Source of the DNA: Amylostereum areolatum
Taxonomy: Eukaryota > Basidiomycota > Agaricomycetes > Russulales > Stereaceae
DNA length: 64,000 nt
NCBI GenBank assembly: GCA_012932865.1
Contig: SAXG01000018.1
Span: forward strand, 620,001 to 684,000
Reading direction: 5' to 3'
Shown: positions 47,227 through 57,500 of the stretch, in pieces
Position numbering within the stretch: position 1 is the first letter of the stretch
Layout of the letters: each line of letters starts with the position of its first letter
Program-made: the position numbers and the translations under genes
The notes under the pieces: model-generated
Database searches by the model: none
What the model saw: only the letters and a program-made list of their open reading frames with translations
Told to the model about the DNA's origin: nothing

Positions 47227-50200
47227 CAGCCCTGCGACCCCAGCGTCGAGCGTGGGGGTGAAAAGCCGTGGACACGGAGGGATGGTTGGTACTGTCGCAC
47301 CACATTGAAAAGCCCCCGGGATAGGGCGTCGGCAACTGTGTTCTTCTCACCTGGGATATGGTGGACGCGGAGGTTGATGTGGGAGGCCATGAGGATTTCG
47401 GCTGCCCGGAAAAGGAGGTCGTTGTAACCGGCACGCGCTTTGAACGAGTCAAATATCTGGACTGTGTTGAGGTTGTCGGTGTAGATAAGTAGCTTTGAGG
47501 GGACCTGGGGGAGGGCGGCCGCCCAGCTGAGTGCCGCGAGGACGCACAGTGCTTCGTACCAGAAGATGGTGTCTTCTGTGTTTGGGGCGGGGGGGAGTGT
47601 CGATGCGAATCCTTGCCCAGCCTGTGGTGACCAGAAGCCGAGGCCGGACAGGGATGCGTCGCAGAAGATAACCATGTCGGCTGTCAACGGATCCCATAGG
47701 CGCGCCCGTATTATGTGAATCCCGGAGGACTGCTGCAGGGTGGTCGCAAACCAGCAGAGGTCGCGTGAGACCTGTCCGTTGAGGAATATGGGGGCATTGG
47801 GCTTCTTCTTTCCGGATATTTTGGCATACGAGGACGCGAGCGCAGGGCGGAGGAGTGGTGCCACATTGAGCGCCCAGTTCATCCAGCCGAGCAGGCGCTG
47901 CCACTCGACGAGGCGACGGCGGCGGTCGGGGGCCTCGTCGATGAACGCGTGGATGGCGGTGACTAGGTTGGAGATGCTCTCGGCGGAGAGAAAAATGGTC
48001 ATGCTGACCGGGGAGACCTCAAAGCCGGTGATCACGAGAACACGGCCGAACTCCTGCTTGCTCTTCTCGTGCGGAATTCCGAGGAAGTCCCATAACTGGA
48101 GCAGTTGGACCTGCTTTGGGGGAAGCCATGCACCGTAGGGCTCATAGAAGGTGCAGCGGGGTGACAGGTCATGGGAGAACGTGTCGTCGATGTAGGCAAG
48201 GAGGGCTTCAATATGGCGGATCTTGACAGCGATCCACAGGACTAGTGCGAAGAAGGAGCACCACAGATTCCCGGAGGCGCGGCCTCCGAAGTTGTTGCAG
48301 CGGTCGACACGGCGGACACCGTCGATTGTGACAACCTGGCGGAGCTGGTATAAGGGGTGGATAGGGATGCGGCGGTAGGCTTGGGAGACGTCAGACTTGA
48401 ATAGATAGATCGGCACGTTGCCGTGGTGCCGGCGGACGTGCAACAGGTTGTGCGCCAGATGCTGAACTGTGTCGAGACGGACGTGTACGTCATCCTTGTC
48501 TATGGTTGAGTTGGGTGAGAACTCGCCGGCAGAGTGGTCGACAATGAGGCGTAGCTTCCCCGATTTCTTGGGGATAACGCTGACGGGGACGCTGCACATG
48601 CCAGGGAGGAGGGGTTCTCCGGGGCGGCCGAAAGGTGGGGAGAAACGCCCGAGACGTTCTTCCTCGAGGCATTGCTGTTTCGCAAACTCGAGCTCAGCGG
48701 GCGCGAGTGGGCGCTCGGGGTGGTCGCGCGTAATTGGGTAGTCGTCCGGGAAGTCGGCGTGCGGCCAGAAACCCTCGCGGAAACCGCGAATGACAGACTG
48801 GACGAACGGTCGATTGGGGTGGGTGACGAGAAGCGACTCGAAGTTGTCTATATTGATGGGGGAGACGACCTTGAACAGCTCTGGGTATCTGCGAAGCGTC
48901 GCGAGTGCTATTTTGTCGTTGAGTGCGGAAGGGGGAGGTCCAGGGAGCGGCGCTGCCGTCTCCGTAGCGAGGGCCGACGGGGTGAGGATTGAGGCCTGCT
49001 CTTGACCCCACACGAAGCCGCGGAAACGGCGCGGTCCCGTCGGAGGGGTTGCTTCAGTGGTTGGTGTGGGCGGAGCCGTCGCCGCGGCCACACTCGTGAG
49101 CACCGTGTTTTCCTCCGCATGAGGAGCACGCGTGGCGGTACTTGCACCCTTTGCCTGAGCAGTTCCCGGCGTTGAAGCGTCGGCAGATTTCGGTGGACTG
49201 CTGGGGGCCTTGCGAGCGGCGAGCTCCCGTCGCAGTGCTGCCTCGCGCGCGAGAGATGTTGCTGGTGGCCGGTCGCGAGGCCAGTCCAGCGGTGATGTGC
49301 ATGGTCTCGAGTGCCGTAAACTCCTTGGTGTCTGAAAGCTCGAGGGCGTTGGACCTGCCGACGCGGGCGCGGACAGCGCGGTCGTAGTTGAGAACGAGGT
49401 CGTCGTGCCCGTGGACGGCGCCGAAGTAGTTGATGATGTGCCTGCGATAGGCGGCCAACTCGTCGCGTCGATGCGGGTAGACGAACGTGACGGCGTCCTG
49501 GTAGCGCTCGAATGCCATTCCCCACTCGCCGGATGTGGCGATGTGCTTCGCAGGCTTGGATGGTCCGCCGTGTAGCTCATACTCCCCGAGCTTCTGGATG
49601 TCGCGCCCGTCTCCCCCAATGGCGTAGAGGCTGGAAAAAACGACGTCGAGGTCGAAGTACGTGTCCGATAGGACTGCCTTCCATCCGGACTGGGGGAAAT
49701 CGGGGCACTCGGGCATGGAGATGACGATGGTTTTGATTTCGTCGAGGTGCTGAAGGTAGTTGGCCTTGAGCTTGACGGTAAGCCGGCAGTTGTCAGAGAG
49801 CGCTGAGTCCGCTCGGCCGGAGAGGAAAGGGAGGGAGGAGTAGTCGAGCTTGCGTTTGGCTGGGCGCCCGTCGTCGCTGAAGTCGTCATCGAGGCGACGA
49901 TGCTTGCCAGAAAGTCGGAAGTCGAGGTCGCTGTCGCGCGAGCGTCCGCGCTGGCGCTGGCGAGAGCGCGCGCGCTGAGGGGACCGGCTGTCGTCCGAGT
50001 GGGAGCGCCTTCGGCGAGCGCGCTCACGCGGGGTGCGCGGGCTGTCCCGCTCGTAGCTCCTGCCGCGACGCGCGGTGCTGGCCGGCGAACGCGAGCGTCG
50101 GCGGCGGGTCTCTCCGACGTCGTTCCCGCCGAGTCCCCGCACACGGCGGAAACCGTCCTCCTCGTTCGTGAGTCGCCGCTCGAGGGCCTCCTCAAGGAGC

Positions 50201-50648
50201 GAGACGAAGTGGTTGTAGGCTTGGGCCCGCGCCCCGCGTGCGGCGTCTTCGTCTTCTTCGGACAGGTCTGCGCGCGTACCGCTGGCGAGGAGGCCGTCGA
50301 TGTTGGTGGCTGCATCCGCGAGGCGCAAGTGTCCACCTTCGAGCTGCTCGACGACTCGCATGCAGTCGTCGGCGATGCCGGCGACGAAGAGCTGGGACAG
50401 GTCGGGCTGGATGCGTCGGGAGAGTGGCCGCCCACCTTGCGGCGCGTCGGGACCCGGCCCCCCTGCGTGCGGTCCTTCCTCTTGCGGTACAACATGTTCA
50501 GTCTGGGCCATATGGGAGTTGCGCGAGGGTTGAGAGCGAAAGCGGCGTGGGCGACGCGGCGAGGCAGACTCTGGCGAGAGGAGGGCGTCAGCGGAACGGT
50601 TCGAAGCGACGAAATGGGGACGGACCTGGCGAGACGAGGTGCTGGCAA
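47226..50648 (-). CDS. Ngaro reverse transcriptase / RNase H frame
   Basis: Makes and copies element cDNA. The meaningful part starts near 49080 after the gag stop. RT: VSVIPKKSGKLRLIVDHSAG, FKSDVSQAYRRIPIHP, NNFGGRASGNLW and the catalytic LLAYIDDTF. RNase H: IFCDASLSGLGFW, FWYEALCVLAAL, LLIYTDNLNTVQ and VADALSRG, giving the D-E-D-D set. The frame is open 1.6 kb further upstream as a low-complexity R/S/T/P shadow of gag in the +1 frame. Expression is therefore likely by frameshifting or internal initiation rather than from 50648. No aspartic protease or methyltransferase was seen. Confidence 0.9.
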   Translation of the reverse strand: MPAPRLARSVPISSLRTVPLTPSSRQSLPRRVAHAAFALNPRATPIWPRLNMLYRKRKDRTQGGRVPTRRKVGGHSPDASSPTCPSSSSPASPTTACESSSSSKVDTCASRMQPPTSTASSPAVRAQTCPKKTKTPHAGRGPKPTTTSSRSLRRPSSGDSRTRRTVSAVCGDSAGTTSERPAADARVRRPAPRVAAGATSGTARAPRVSALAEGAPTRTTAGPLSARALASASADARATATSTSDFLASIVASMTTSATTGAQPNASSTTPPSLSSPAERTQRSLTTAGLPSSSRPTTFSTSTKSKPSSSPCPSAPISPSPDGRQSYRTRTSTSTSFFPASTPLGETGATSRSSGSMSYTADHPSLRSTSPHPASGEWHSSATRTPSRSSTRIDATSWPPIAGTSSTTSAPSTGTTTSFSTTTALSAPASAGPTPSSFQTPRSLRHSRPCTSPLDWPRDRPPATSLAREAALRRELAARKAPSSPPKSADASTPGTAQAKGASTATRAPHAEENTVLTSVAAATAPPTPTTEATPPTGPRRFRGFVWGQEQASILTPSALATETAAPLPGPPPSALNDKIALATLRRYPELFKVVSPINIDNFESLLVTHPNRPFVQSVIRGFREGFWPHADFPDDYPITRDHPERPLAPAELEFAKQQCLEEERLGRFSPPFGRPGEPLLPGMCSVPVSVIPKKSGKLRLIVDHSAGEFSPNSTIDKDDVHVRLDTVQHLAHNLLHVRRHHGNVPIYLFKSDVSQAYRRIPIHPLYQLRQVVTIDGVRRVDRCNNFGGRASGNLWCSFFALVLWIAVKIRHIEALLAYIDDTFSHDLSPRCTFYEPYGAWLPPKQVQLLQLWDFLGIPHEKSKQEFGRVLVITGFEVSPVSMTIFLSAESISNLVTAIHAFIDEAPDRRRRLVEWQRLLGWMNWALNVAPLLRPALASSYAKISGKKKPNAPIFLNGQVSRDLCWFATTLQQSSGIHIIRARLWDPLTADMVIFCDASLSGLGFWSPQAGQGFASTLPPAPNTEDTIFWYEALCVLAALSWAAALPQVPSKLLIYTDNLNTVQIFDSFKARAGYNDLLFRAAEILMASHINLRVHHIPGEKNTVADALSRGLFNVVRQYQPSLRVHGFSPPRSTLGSQG

Positions 50649-50712
50649 GAGTTGGGGGCATCAGCGGTGCCCCCCGAGCGACTCTTGTACTCTCTCGAGC
50701 GGGTACTTCCAA
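49054..50712 (-). CDS. Ngaro gag-like protein, 552 aa
   Basis: Structural protein of the element. R/S-rich N-terminal half (start ATG 50712 lies in repeat A1), a globular middle (residues about 310-440), and two C-terminal zinc motifs: a CCCH type C-x7-C-x4-C-x3-H beginning CRRFNAGNC, and CSSCGGKHGAHEC. These probably bind the element RNA. Intact. Confidence 0.85.
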   Translation of the reverse strand: MEVPARESTRVARGAPLMPPTLASTSSRQVRPHFVASNRSADALLSPESASPRRPRRFRSQPSRNSHMAQTEHVVPQEEGPHAGGPGPDAPQGGRPLSRRIQPDLSQLFVAGIADDCMRVVEQLEGGHLRLADAATNIDGLLASGTRADLSEEDEDAARGARAQAYNHFVSLLEEALERRLTNEEDGFRRVRGLGGNDVGETRRRRSRSPASTARRGRSYERDSPRTPRERARRRRSHSDDSRSPQRARSRQRQRGRSRDSDLDFRLSGKHRRLDDDFSDDGRPAKRKLDYSSLPFLSGRADSALSDNCRLTVKLKANYLQHLDEIKTIVISMPECPDFPQSGWKAVLSDTYFDLDVVFSSLYAIGGDGRDIQKLGEYELHGGPSKPAKHIATSGEWGMAFERYQDAVTFVYPHRRDELAAYRRHIINYFGAVHGHDDLVLNYDRAVRARVGRSNALELSDTKEFTALETMHITAGLASRPATSNISRARGSTATGARRSQGPQQSTEICRRFNAGNCSGKGCKYRHACSSCGGKHGAHECGRGDGSAHTNH

Positions 50713-50900
50713 ACCTAGCCCATCTGTAGCATCCCGCTACGGGCTAGGCGGGCTCCCGGTGCCAGGTCGTGCGCAGCCGCGGGCGCATCCCAACAAGTAG
50801 GTGGCGGCTCCGACGGGCGTCGGGAGCAGTCGCCCACGCGAGGACGGCACCGTGCGAAAGCGACGCCTGATTCGACTCCGAGAAACTCCTTTCAAGCCGA
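50532..50900 (-). repeat. Ngaro split repeat A1 (outer)
   Basis: 5' terminus of the element, holding the presumed promoter/leader and the gag start codon at 50712. Genomic DNA resumes at 50901. Confidence 0.92.
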
Positions 50901-51285
50901 TTAATCAGGAAATCACGTGATGACGCGGCGGCGGAGTTTTCAGTTTGATTCTTTCAAGTGTGGCACACCTGCCCGTACATACTATGTAAGTGATTCGAGT
51001 CCGTCGACCCGAGGAGTCCAACACCTTCGGTCGTTTCACGCAAATCTGATAATAGGTGGCAGCGGTTACAATTACTACAATCATAACGTCCACACCCAAC
51101 GATGAAACATACGAGGCATATCAACGGTGAAGCGCAGGGAACGGTAACAATCAGATATCGAACTCTCCAGAATTATAACATCGTTCATCCTTCGAACATG
51201 ATTGACTCTGTCACTCAACTCTGGTATGTACCGATATCATCTGATGTCCAGCAGTCGTTCAGAAAACTGAGGAAAGAACATAAGT
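50901..51285. other. Intergenic, 3' side of secreted-protein gene
   Basis: 385 bp between the Ngaro 5' end and the stop of the small secreted protein gene. No further gene was seen. Confidence 0.45.
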
Positions 51286-51868
51286 TCATGAGCCCGTTTG
51301 AGGTACAGAGAAGAACAGAAACTTGCCACGGAGACTGTAGTTCGGGCCGTCATCGTTGTCGTTGAAGTTTGCTTGGCAACGAACCTGGCCCCCAGGGGGG
51401 CAGGTGAAGCCGACAGTGTTCGTGTTCTTCTGCTTCGCAAACTGTTGGGTGTCATTCGGGTCCTGTTCACCAACAGGCCGAGATTAGTCGATATTTATTC
51501 CACAACAAAGACCTGAGGAATGTGACACACATCGACCTCCATGGATCCGATCTTGCTGGCTTTACCCGGTTCGCAGCCACTAGCATCTGTGGCCTGGCAC
51601 GTCCTGTGAAGGGAAACACGGTTCGAAACAGAGGGCCAAAATGAAAGTATGCAATAACCTACATTCCCGCTCCCGGGGTGCACGAGACATCGATGAACCA
51701 TTCGAAGTGGCCTGTACCGAGAGGGCCCGTCGAGCCACATCCTGATCGCTTGTTGAGGGCGACGAGGCCGTCGCCAGAGCGAGCGGAGACCGCAGGCATG
51801 GCAGGGGGCGTGGCAGCGACCAGGCCGATGGAGGCGACGGTGAATGCGAGGAGGGCAGAGAATTTCAT
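51286..51868 (-). CDS. Small secreted cysteine-containing protein, 157 aa
   Basis: Exons 51868-51663, 51603-51513 and 51462-51286, phases consistent. Signal peptide MKFSALLAFTVASIGLVAA, a short propeptide ending LNKR (a Kex2-type dibasic site) and a mature part of about 115 residues with six cysteines: SGCGSTG, VSCTPG, MTCQ, SGCEPG, EVDVCHIP, FTCPPG and VRCQ (seven Cys words counting SGCG). It has hydrophobic core strands (HFEWFID, KIGSMEVDV, YSLRGKFLFF). It looks like a beta-rich extracellular protein. No known enzyme motif. A candidate effector or wall protein; function unknown. Confidence 0.75.
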
Positions 51869-53800
51869 GGCTGATAAACGAGGAAGTGGTTAGGACGATT
51901 GAGAACTGGAGAGAGGGGTTGCTGAGCTGAGGATTAGATGGTCGCAGGCTGAGGTTTTTATACTCTGTCGTCCAGGCTGTGCGCGTCTGCATAAGTACCG
52001 CGAAATTAGTTCACGAATGGCGAGGAAGCCTGTGGTCAGCGCCATCTGTACGGCAAGAGTAAGAAACGGGGTCCTCATCTCGAGAATGCATATGATGCAT
52101 GATACGTATCCTACATCGTCAAAACTACGCATATGAAGGGAAATTGACGACCCATTTTGATGAATCTGTCACGGTGCAATTGACGGAGCGTCCGATACCC
52201 TGGCGCGTGATGTGTGGAATCAGGATCGCACTTGGTTCCGTTCACGCGCCATAGCCACGGTCACTCACACCACCGGCAGCACTCTGAGGGCACAGCGTAA
52301 CATACAATGATGCTTTGCGCAACTGCTGGTGGCCTAGAGGCTAGAGTACACCATTGTCAAGGGTAATAATATACCGAAAGGACCGAGCTCATGGATTGGA
52401 CTTACGCTCTCGAAAGGGCATCGTGTACACATCGTGCGGATCTTCGAACGGACTAAACGCCGTGCCGGTGTCGGTATTCAGAATCCTTTGGCACGGGGGC
52501 AGGAAGTGACCGAAGCTCGAGCGCTCAGATAAAAATAAACGAGAACACCTTGCCTGCACCATCCGGTCTTGTGGGGGCCGCATGTAGTACTGGAGTGGAA
52601 GAGCTGGAGTGGGTAAGTTGAGTAACACAACAGAGGTTTGACATGAAACGCGGTGAAGTGGACAGTCCGGTCAAACATCACGCTTACCCTCGGATATATC
52701 TGAGCATTAGGCCTTATGGGACACGACAACCGTGCGATGAACGAGAGCGGAAACTGTAGTAATTTCAGTGTATTCCTGTCCAACCCCGTTTCACTTCACG
52801 TTAGTGGTTAATTGAGTGCCCACGGGTCGTTGATGGACGTCGACCTCGAAACCTGTTCGATGGGAGCAAGCGGAGCGAAGGCCGTTTGAGGCCGTATACA
52901 TCACTTCAGGAAGGCCTGGAGAAGGTGCATTGCGTTGGTTGACCACAAGCAAATGGTCTGGACCATATCCCGAATACATATGTTGGATACCGTCGCAGAC
53001 TCACTGTAACGTATACATATCGGATGAGTGACCCGAAATTACATCCAGAAAAGGTGGACGTGGAACTAGTGCGGACGTACACATATATATGCATCCCGAG
53101 TTGTGGTATGGCCTCAAGCCTGCAGACTGCAGCTGATGTCCCTTATTCCCCTGCATACCTGGCGGATGGCCGCAGAGCGTTAAGGAATGACGCGATGAAA
53201 TGTGAGCTAAAAAAAGTCCAGGAGTGCTAGGTAGTAATGGCCAGAGTGGTTGTCAAAGGCTGTCAAGCACATCGACGGTGAATGCAAGGGAGAGGGTATA
53301 CGGCAGCGGAAGTCTTCCGTCATGCACCCCTTCGCACCCTGCCGCGCCTACGCGCCGCCTCAAGCGCCCAAAATCAACATTCGCTCCAACGGGGTTACGG
53401 GAACCATTTGTCTCGAGGCGCCGAGTCGTCGACAGACATACTCCTCATGATCGAGAAGGAATCTGGGGGGCAAAGAGATCAAGGAAACTGAGTACCAACC
53501 GTCCTTCAACGCGTCGAATTTCTCGAGTATCGGACTGAAGGAGATTCTACCGCGGCGAATCAAGTTGGCCTAAGTTGAGAGTGACGCATCCTGAGTGTTT
53601 TGAGGCGGCAAGGCGAGAAGGTTGATGCGTATGAGAAGCAGCGTACTGGCGGTACCTGGTAAGGCAAGTCGATGGGACAGAAGGATAATTATGCAATGAT
53701 ATATGGGAATGGTGAAGCCAATGAAAAAAAACACGATCTAGAGAGAAACCAATCATGAGGACCGGTAAGGGTGGCTGCGTAGAAAGAATCTGCTCACAGC
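51869..53800. other. 1.9 kb without a confident gene
   Basis: The first 100 bp hold the promoter of the secreted-protein gene. A minus-strand frame at 52389-52628 reads like protein in part (TDTGTAFSPFEDPHDVYTMP) and ends at a good donor (GTAAGT, near 52405). No partner exon was found, so it may be a gene relic. A plus-strand frame at 53224-53538 is R/P/S-rich and unconvincing. Confidence 0.45.
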
Positions 53801-54331
53801 TCATGCCTTCTTCTTCCCCTTGTCACCTTTATTCCCTTCGGCCTTCGTTCCTTTCTCCTCTTCAACCTTCACCCTCTCCTTCACCGGTGCAGGTCCATCC
53901 GGGCCCTCCGCCTCCGCCATCCAGTCCACTTCCTCCTGCGCAAACCTTCTGTTGAATCTGCCCAACCGACCGGTTGTTGCGCTCTCCTCCTGGGCACCCT
54001 CACCGGTGAGAATACTGATGTTCCATACTGGCGCGTTGGTCACGTCACGCGTAAGTCGCAAGAGGGAGCGCGGGGAAGTTGTCCAGTGGATAAAGCTAGA
54101 GCCATCGGAGCGGATGACTTTTTGAGGGAATTGTGGCACAACCGCATTGGGAAGCTTGCGCGGGCGATGGCGCCAGACGTGACTGCGTCCGTATGGCGAG
54201 GACGATACGCCCCGAGTTTGTGCGTAGTGAGGGAGAGTGGACGTGGAAACCGTGACGGATGCGCTGGCGCGTTCGGCCAATGATCTCAGCAGAAGGGACG
54301 ATGGTGACGAGACTGAGAGCGTTCCGAGCAT
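53801..54331 (-). CDS. Mitochondrial ribosomal protein bL31m, 176 aa
   Basis: Large-subunit mitoribosome protein. An S/L/R-rich N-terminus fits an import signal. The core QKVIRSDGSSFIHWTTSP followed by LTRDVTNAPVWN is the bL31m signature (SDGS...TTSP...TKD...N..LWN). The C-terminal tail is K/E-rich. Single exon; ATG 54331. It is transcribed away from the TFIIIC gene with 233 bp between the two start codons. Confidence 0.78.
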   Translation of the reverse strand: MLGTLSVSSPSSLLLRSLAERASASVTVSTSTLPHYAQTRGVSSSPYGRSHVWRHRPRKLPNAVVPQFPQKVIRSDGSSFIHWTTSPRSLLRLTRDVTNAPVWNISILTGEGAQEESATTGRLGRFNRRFAQEEVDWMAEAEGPDGPAPVKERVKVEEEKGTKAEGNKGDKGKKKA

Positions 54332-54564
54332 TGTTTCAGAGGGAGCTCGCTAAGCGCGACGAGGGAAGGAACGGTTTGACGTCTGGCAAGAAGAGGCTTG
54401 TCTGGCTTGAAGAGCAGTTCCGTCGGCGTTCAATCCGACCAAGTTTTCGGCAAATGAATTCACGTGACTTGCGTCTGACCGCGTCCGCCGTCGGCGCGTC
54501 CTGTTTTTTGCTTTCGACCATTTAGCACTGCCTGTTCCTCTTCCCCCAACATTAATGCTCACGC
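54332..54564. promoter_or_regulatory. Divergent promoter bL31m / TFIIIC
   Basis: 233 bp between two start codons pointing apart, so both promoters lie here. No TATA or other motif stands out. It is inferred from gene arrangement only. Confidence 0.5.
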
Positions 54565-57500
54565 ATGTCCTCATCAGAGGGAGAATACTCATCCGATTTT
54601 GAGGACGATTATTCCAGTTGTGCGTGCACCCTCGGATCGTGTTTCTAACGAAACTCAATAACCGTAAAGCAGAAGAATATGACAGCGACGAGAACAATCA
54701 GGACGGTGTAAAACGCTCCGAAGGTGGACACCCTCAAGGATCGACAGTAGAAGGGCAGATTGAAGGGGACTTCAAGTACGTCAAAGCCTTTCTCCATACC
54801 TCACTCCTACCAATCAACCAACCATGAAACAGCCGCTTGGTGCAGAACATACGCATTGGTGACACCACGTCCACTGCATCGTTGTTGAACAAGGAATGGG
54901 ATTTCAACCTTGACGAGCAAGATGCCGAATTTCGAAATGATCTGCGAGCTGCCTCCGGAGTTGGTCGCAAGCGTGGAAGAGTGCGCGATTATTCTCGTTT
55001 ATTCCGATCCATTGACGAACCGCGGTCTAGAAAGGGCGACAAGCGGGACCTCAACTTTCTCAACAAGTTAAAGCACTCGTCGGAGAAGGGAACCAAGCGT
55101 ATGTCGACAATGACTTGCAAGAATGCATGCGGATCATGCAGGAAGTTATCCGTATCGAGCCCCGTGCTGCCTCGGCCTGGTCTGTTCTCGCCAATTGCTA
55201 TGTCGACCTCGAACAGCCAGAGAAGGCTCTTCAACTACGCATCATGGCCGCACATCTTCATCACGACGCCGAAGAATGGGAGCATCTCGCACGAGACTCG
55301 AGGTGTGCGCACATATAACCTCTCCTTGGCATGCGGAAGTTGATGTATTGGCAGAGAAAAGGGCTTCAACCAACAAGCACTCTATTGCTTTGGAAAAGTA
55401 GTCAGTCTCAACCCTGAAAATGTGAGCGCGCTTTGGGACCGCGCCTCTCTGGCTAAAGAGCTCGGAGAGCATCGTATCGTACGTATCGTCACTCCCATTC
55501 TAGCTCACGACTGACTTTCTGTGAAGGCACGCAATTCCCTTCTGGGGATTCTAAAACGTATCCCTCACGACCTCACCGTTTTAGAAGAGATCCGCCCCAT
55601 CCTCATCGAACTCTCTGACTTCGCCCTGTGTGCAGAGCTTTTTCACAAGTCGTTTGATCACTACGCCTCTTCATTTCCTCTTGGGCACGGCCTCGACCCC
55701 AACACTGGCGCCGAAATCCCAGGAGGCGGGTTTGGTCTCATGGAACTCCTCGTGCTCGCGGATCTTTATAACTCAATGGGCGAACATGACAAGGCTGTGC
55801 ACGTTATCCGAAGTGGGTGCCGGTGGCTACAAGGTCGGAAGGAACAGAAATTCTGGGACGCATGTGAGGACGATCGAGAGTTCGACGAGAAGGACTGGAG
55901 GGCACAGGCCGTTGGGAAGGAGAGGGAGTTGCCGCCGGGGCTGTATCCCCTTGACGTGAACGCAAGACATCGACTAGCCGTCGCCAGGATCCGCATGCGC
56001 GAAACAGAGGAGGGACAGGTAATCTTCCCGTATAGTTCAGTGCTGTTCACCTAATCTGATATTTGCCACTATCCCTAGATGCATGCAAATATCGTTTTAT
56101 CGCAGGATGTGGTGGACTATGCGCCTTTGTTTGCAGAGATCGCCGATGCCTATTTTGAGCGGGAGTTATATGCGGAAGCGAAACCAATATACGAGCTGCT
56201 AGGGCGTGACGCTGGAGTGAGCTTTCTTTGTCTCGGCCGTACGCGCAAACTGATGGACATCAGACAAGCAGCCTTGAGGTCCTCATCCAAGTAGCACGTT
56301 GCTGCCATATGTTAGGAGATTTGGAGGACGCTGCAGAGGTATACGAGAGTGGTAAGAGGAAGGTTTTCACACGTCTTTTCGAGGCTAAGGCTGTTACAGT
56401 TGTTGCAGCGGACCCTTCTTCCAATGACACAAAGATGCTCCTGGCTGAAATTTACGAGGTCCTAGGGGAGCCTCGCAAAGCATTGGAGCTGGTGTATCAA
56501 GGTGAGAACTTATCCCTCTCTGAGGCTCTCCTGCTTACTTTTTCTAGTCATTGATACCCGTAGACGACGTCCACGGGAGTTAGCGGGAGCCTCTCAGTCT
56601 CTCGAGCATACAACGACCTCTCTTTTCGAGGAGACGTCAAAAGCCAAGGGTAAGGGCAAGGCGCAAAACCGGCTTACCCCGGCTCAGCTGCTGGAGCTGG
56701 AAAAGCAGCGCGAGAAAGAAGTTATGGCAGGCTATCGCCGCGTGCGCGAGCTGTGGCCGCTCATGATGGAACCAGTCGGCGTCGTTGGTCAAGCAGAAGC
56801 CGAGCGAGAATGGATGCTAGAGGCGGAAAAATTGGTGGAGACGTTCAGAGTCACGAGGAATCTATTCACGACCTCGAAGGTGCGCGATACTTGTGGTAGC
56901 TGCAACAATCACTGATTCGATCTAGGCTGGATTTCGAGGTATGTTCCCCACGAGACGTACGTTCCCCGACCCGAGACCTCGGCGCCAGACGGCTGCAGAA
57001 GAGAACGAGGATGATATGGCTTCACGTCTTCATCTCAATCTTGGTGTGCTAGTTTCTTTTTCTTTGTGCATCGATGATTTACATGTGTTATAGAACACGA
57101 CAGGGTGGCTCAACGCACCAGGAAAGAGACAGGACAGTCTGAAGAAGTCACTGTCTTCAGGGGTGTTTCGTTTGATGACTGGCTGAGGCTTTTCATGCAG
57201 GTAATGTTATACCCAAGACGTGGGCACCGATCCCGATTCTGACAGAGCTTCGTCAGTATGCATTCCTCTTGACCAAGCGAGGTCAATATGACTTGGCGGA
57301 AGAAGTACTTCTTCACCTTCTTGCCTCCAAAGCATCGAAGGGTGAGAAACAGGATACCATTCGACTAGCCTTGATTGGTAGGGCCGTCCACCTCTTCTGT
57401 TTCTTCTGTTCCATCTCATCTTTTCACAGCATGCGCTGCTCATGTGAAAAAGCATCCCATGATCTTGGAGCAATGTCGCAAGTTCATCATTGGCAACCAG

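Larger units (their letters stand above)
45354..50900 (-). mobile_element. Ngaro-type tyrosine-recombinase retrotransposon, intact
   Basis: 5547 bp, read on the minus strand as A1 - gag - RT/RNase H - YR - B1 - A2 - B2. A1 (50900-50532) equals A2 (46040-45672), 369 bp, offset 4860. B1 (46154-46041) equals B2 (45467-45354), 114 bp, offset 687. B1 and A2 abut exactly. These split direct repeats, a tyrosine recombinase instead of an integrase, and no methyltransferase domain define the Ngaro group of DIRS-like elements. All three frames are open and the compared repeat copies show no difference, so the insertion is recent. No target-site duplication, as expected. Confidence 0.95.

Noticed and set aside
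52389..52628. Possible exon of an unknown gene (TDTGTAFSPFEDPHDVYTMP)
   Set aside because: No partner exon, start or family match; kept only as a note in the gene-poor stretch.
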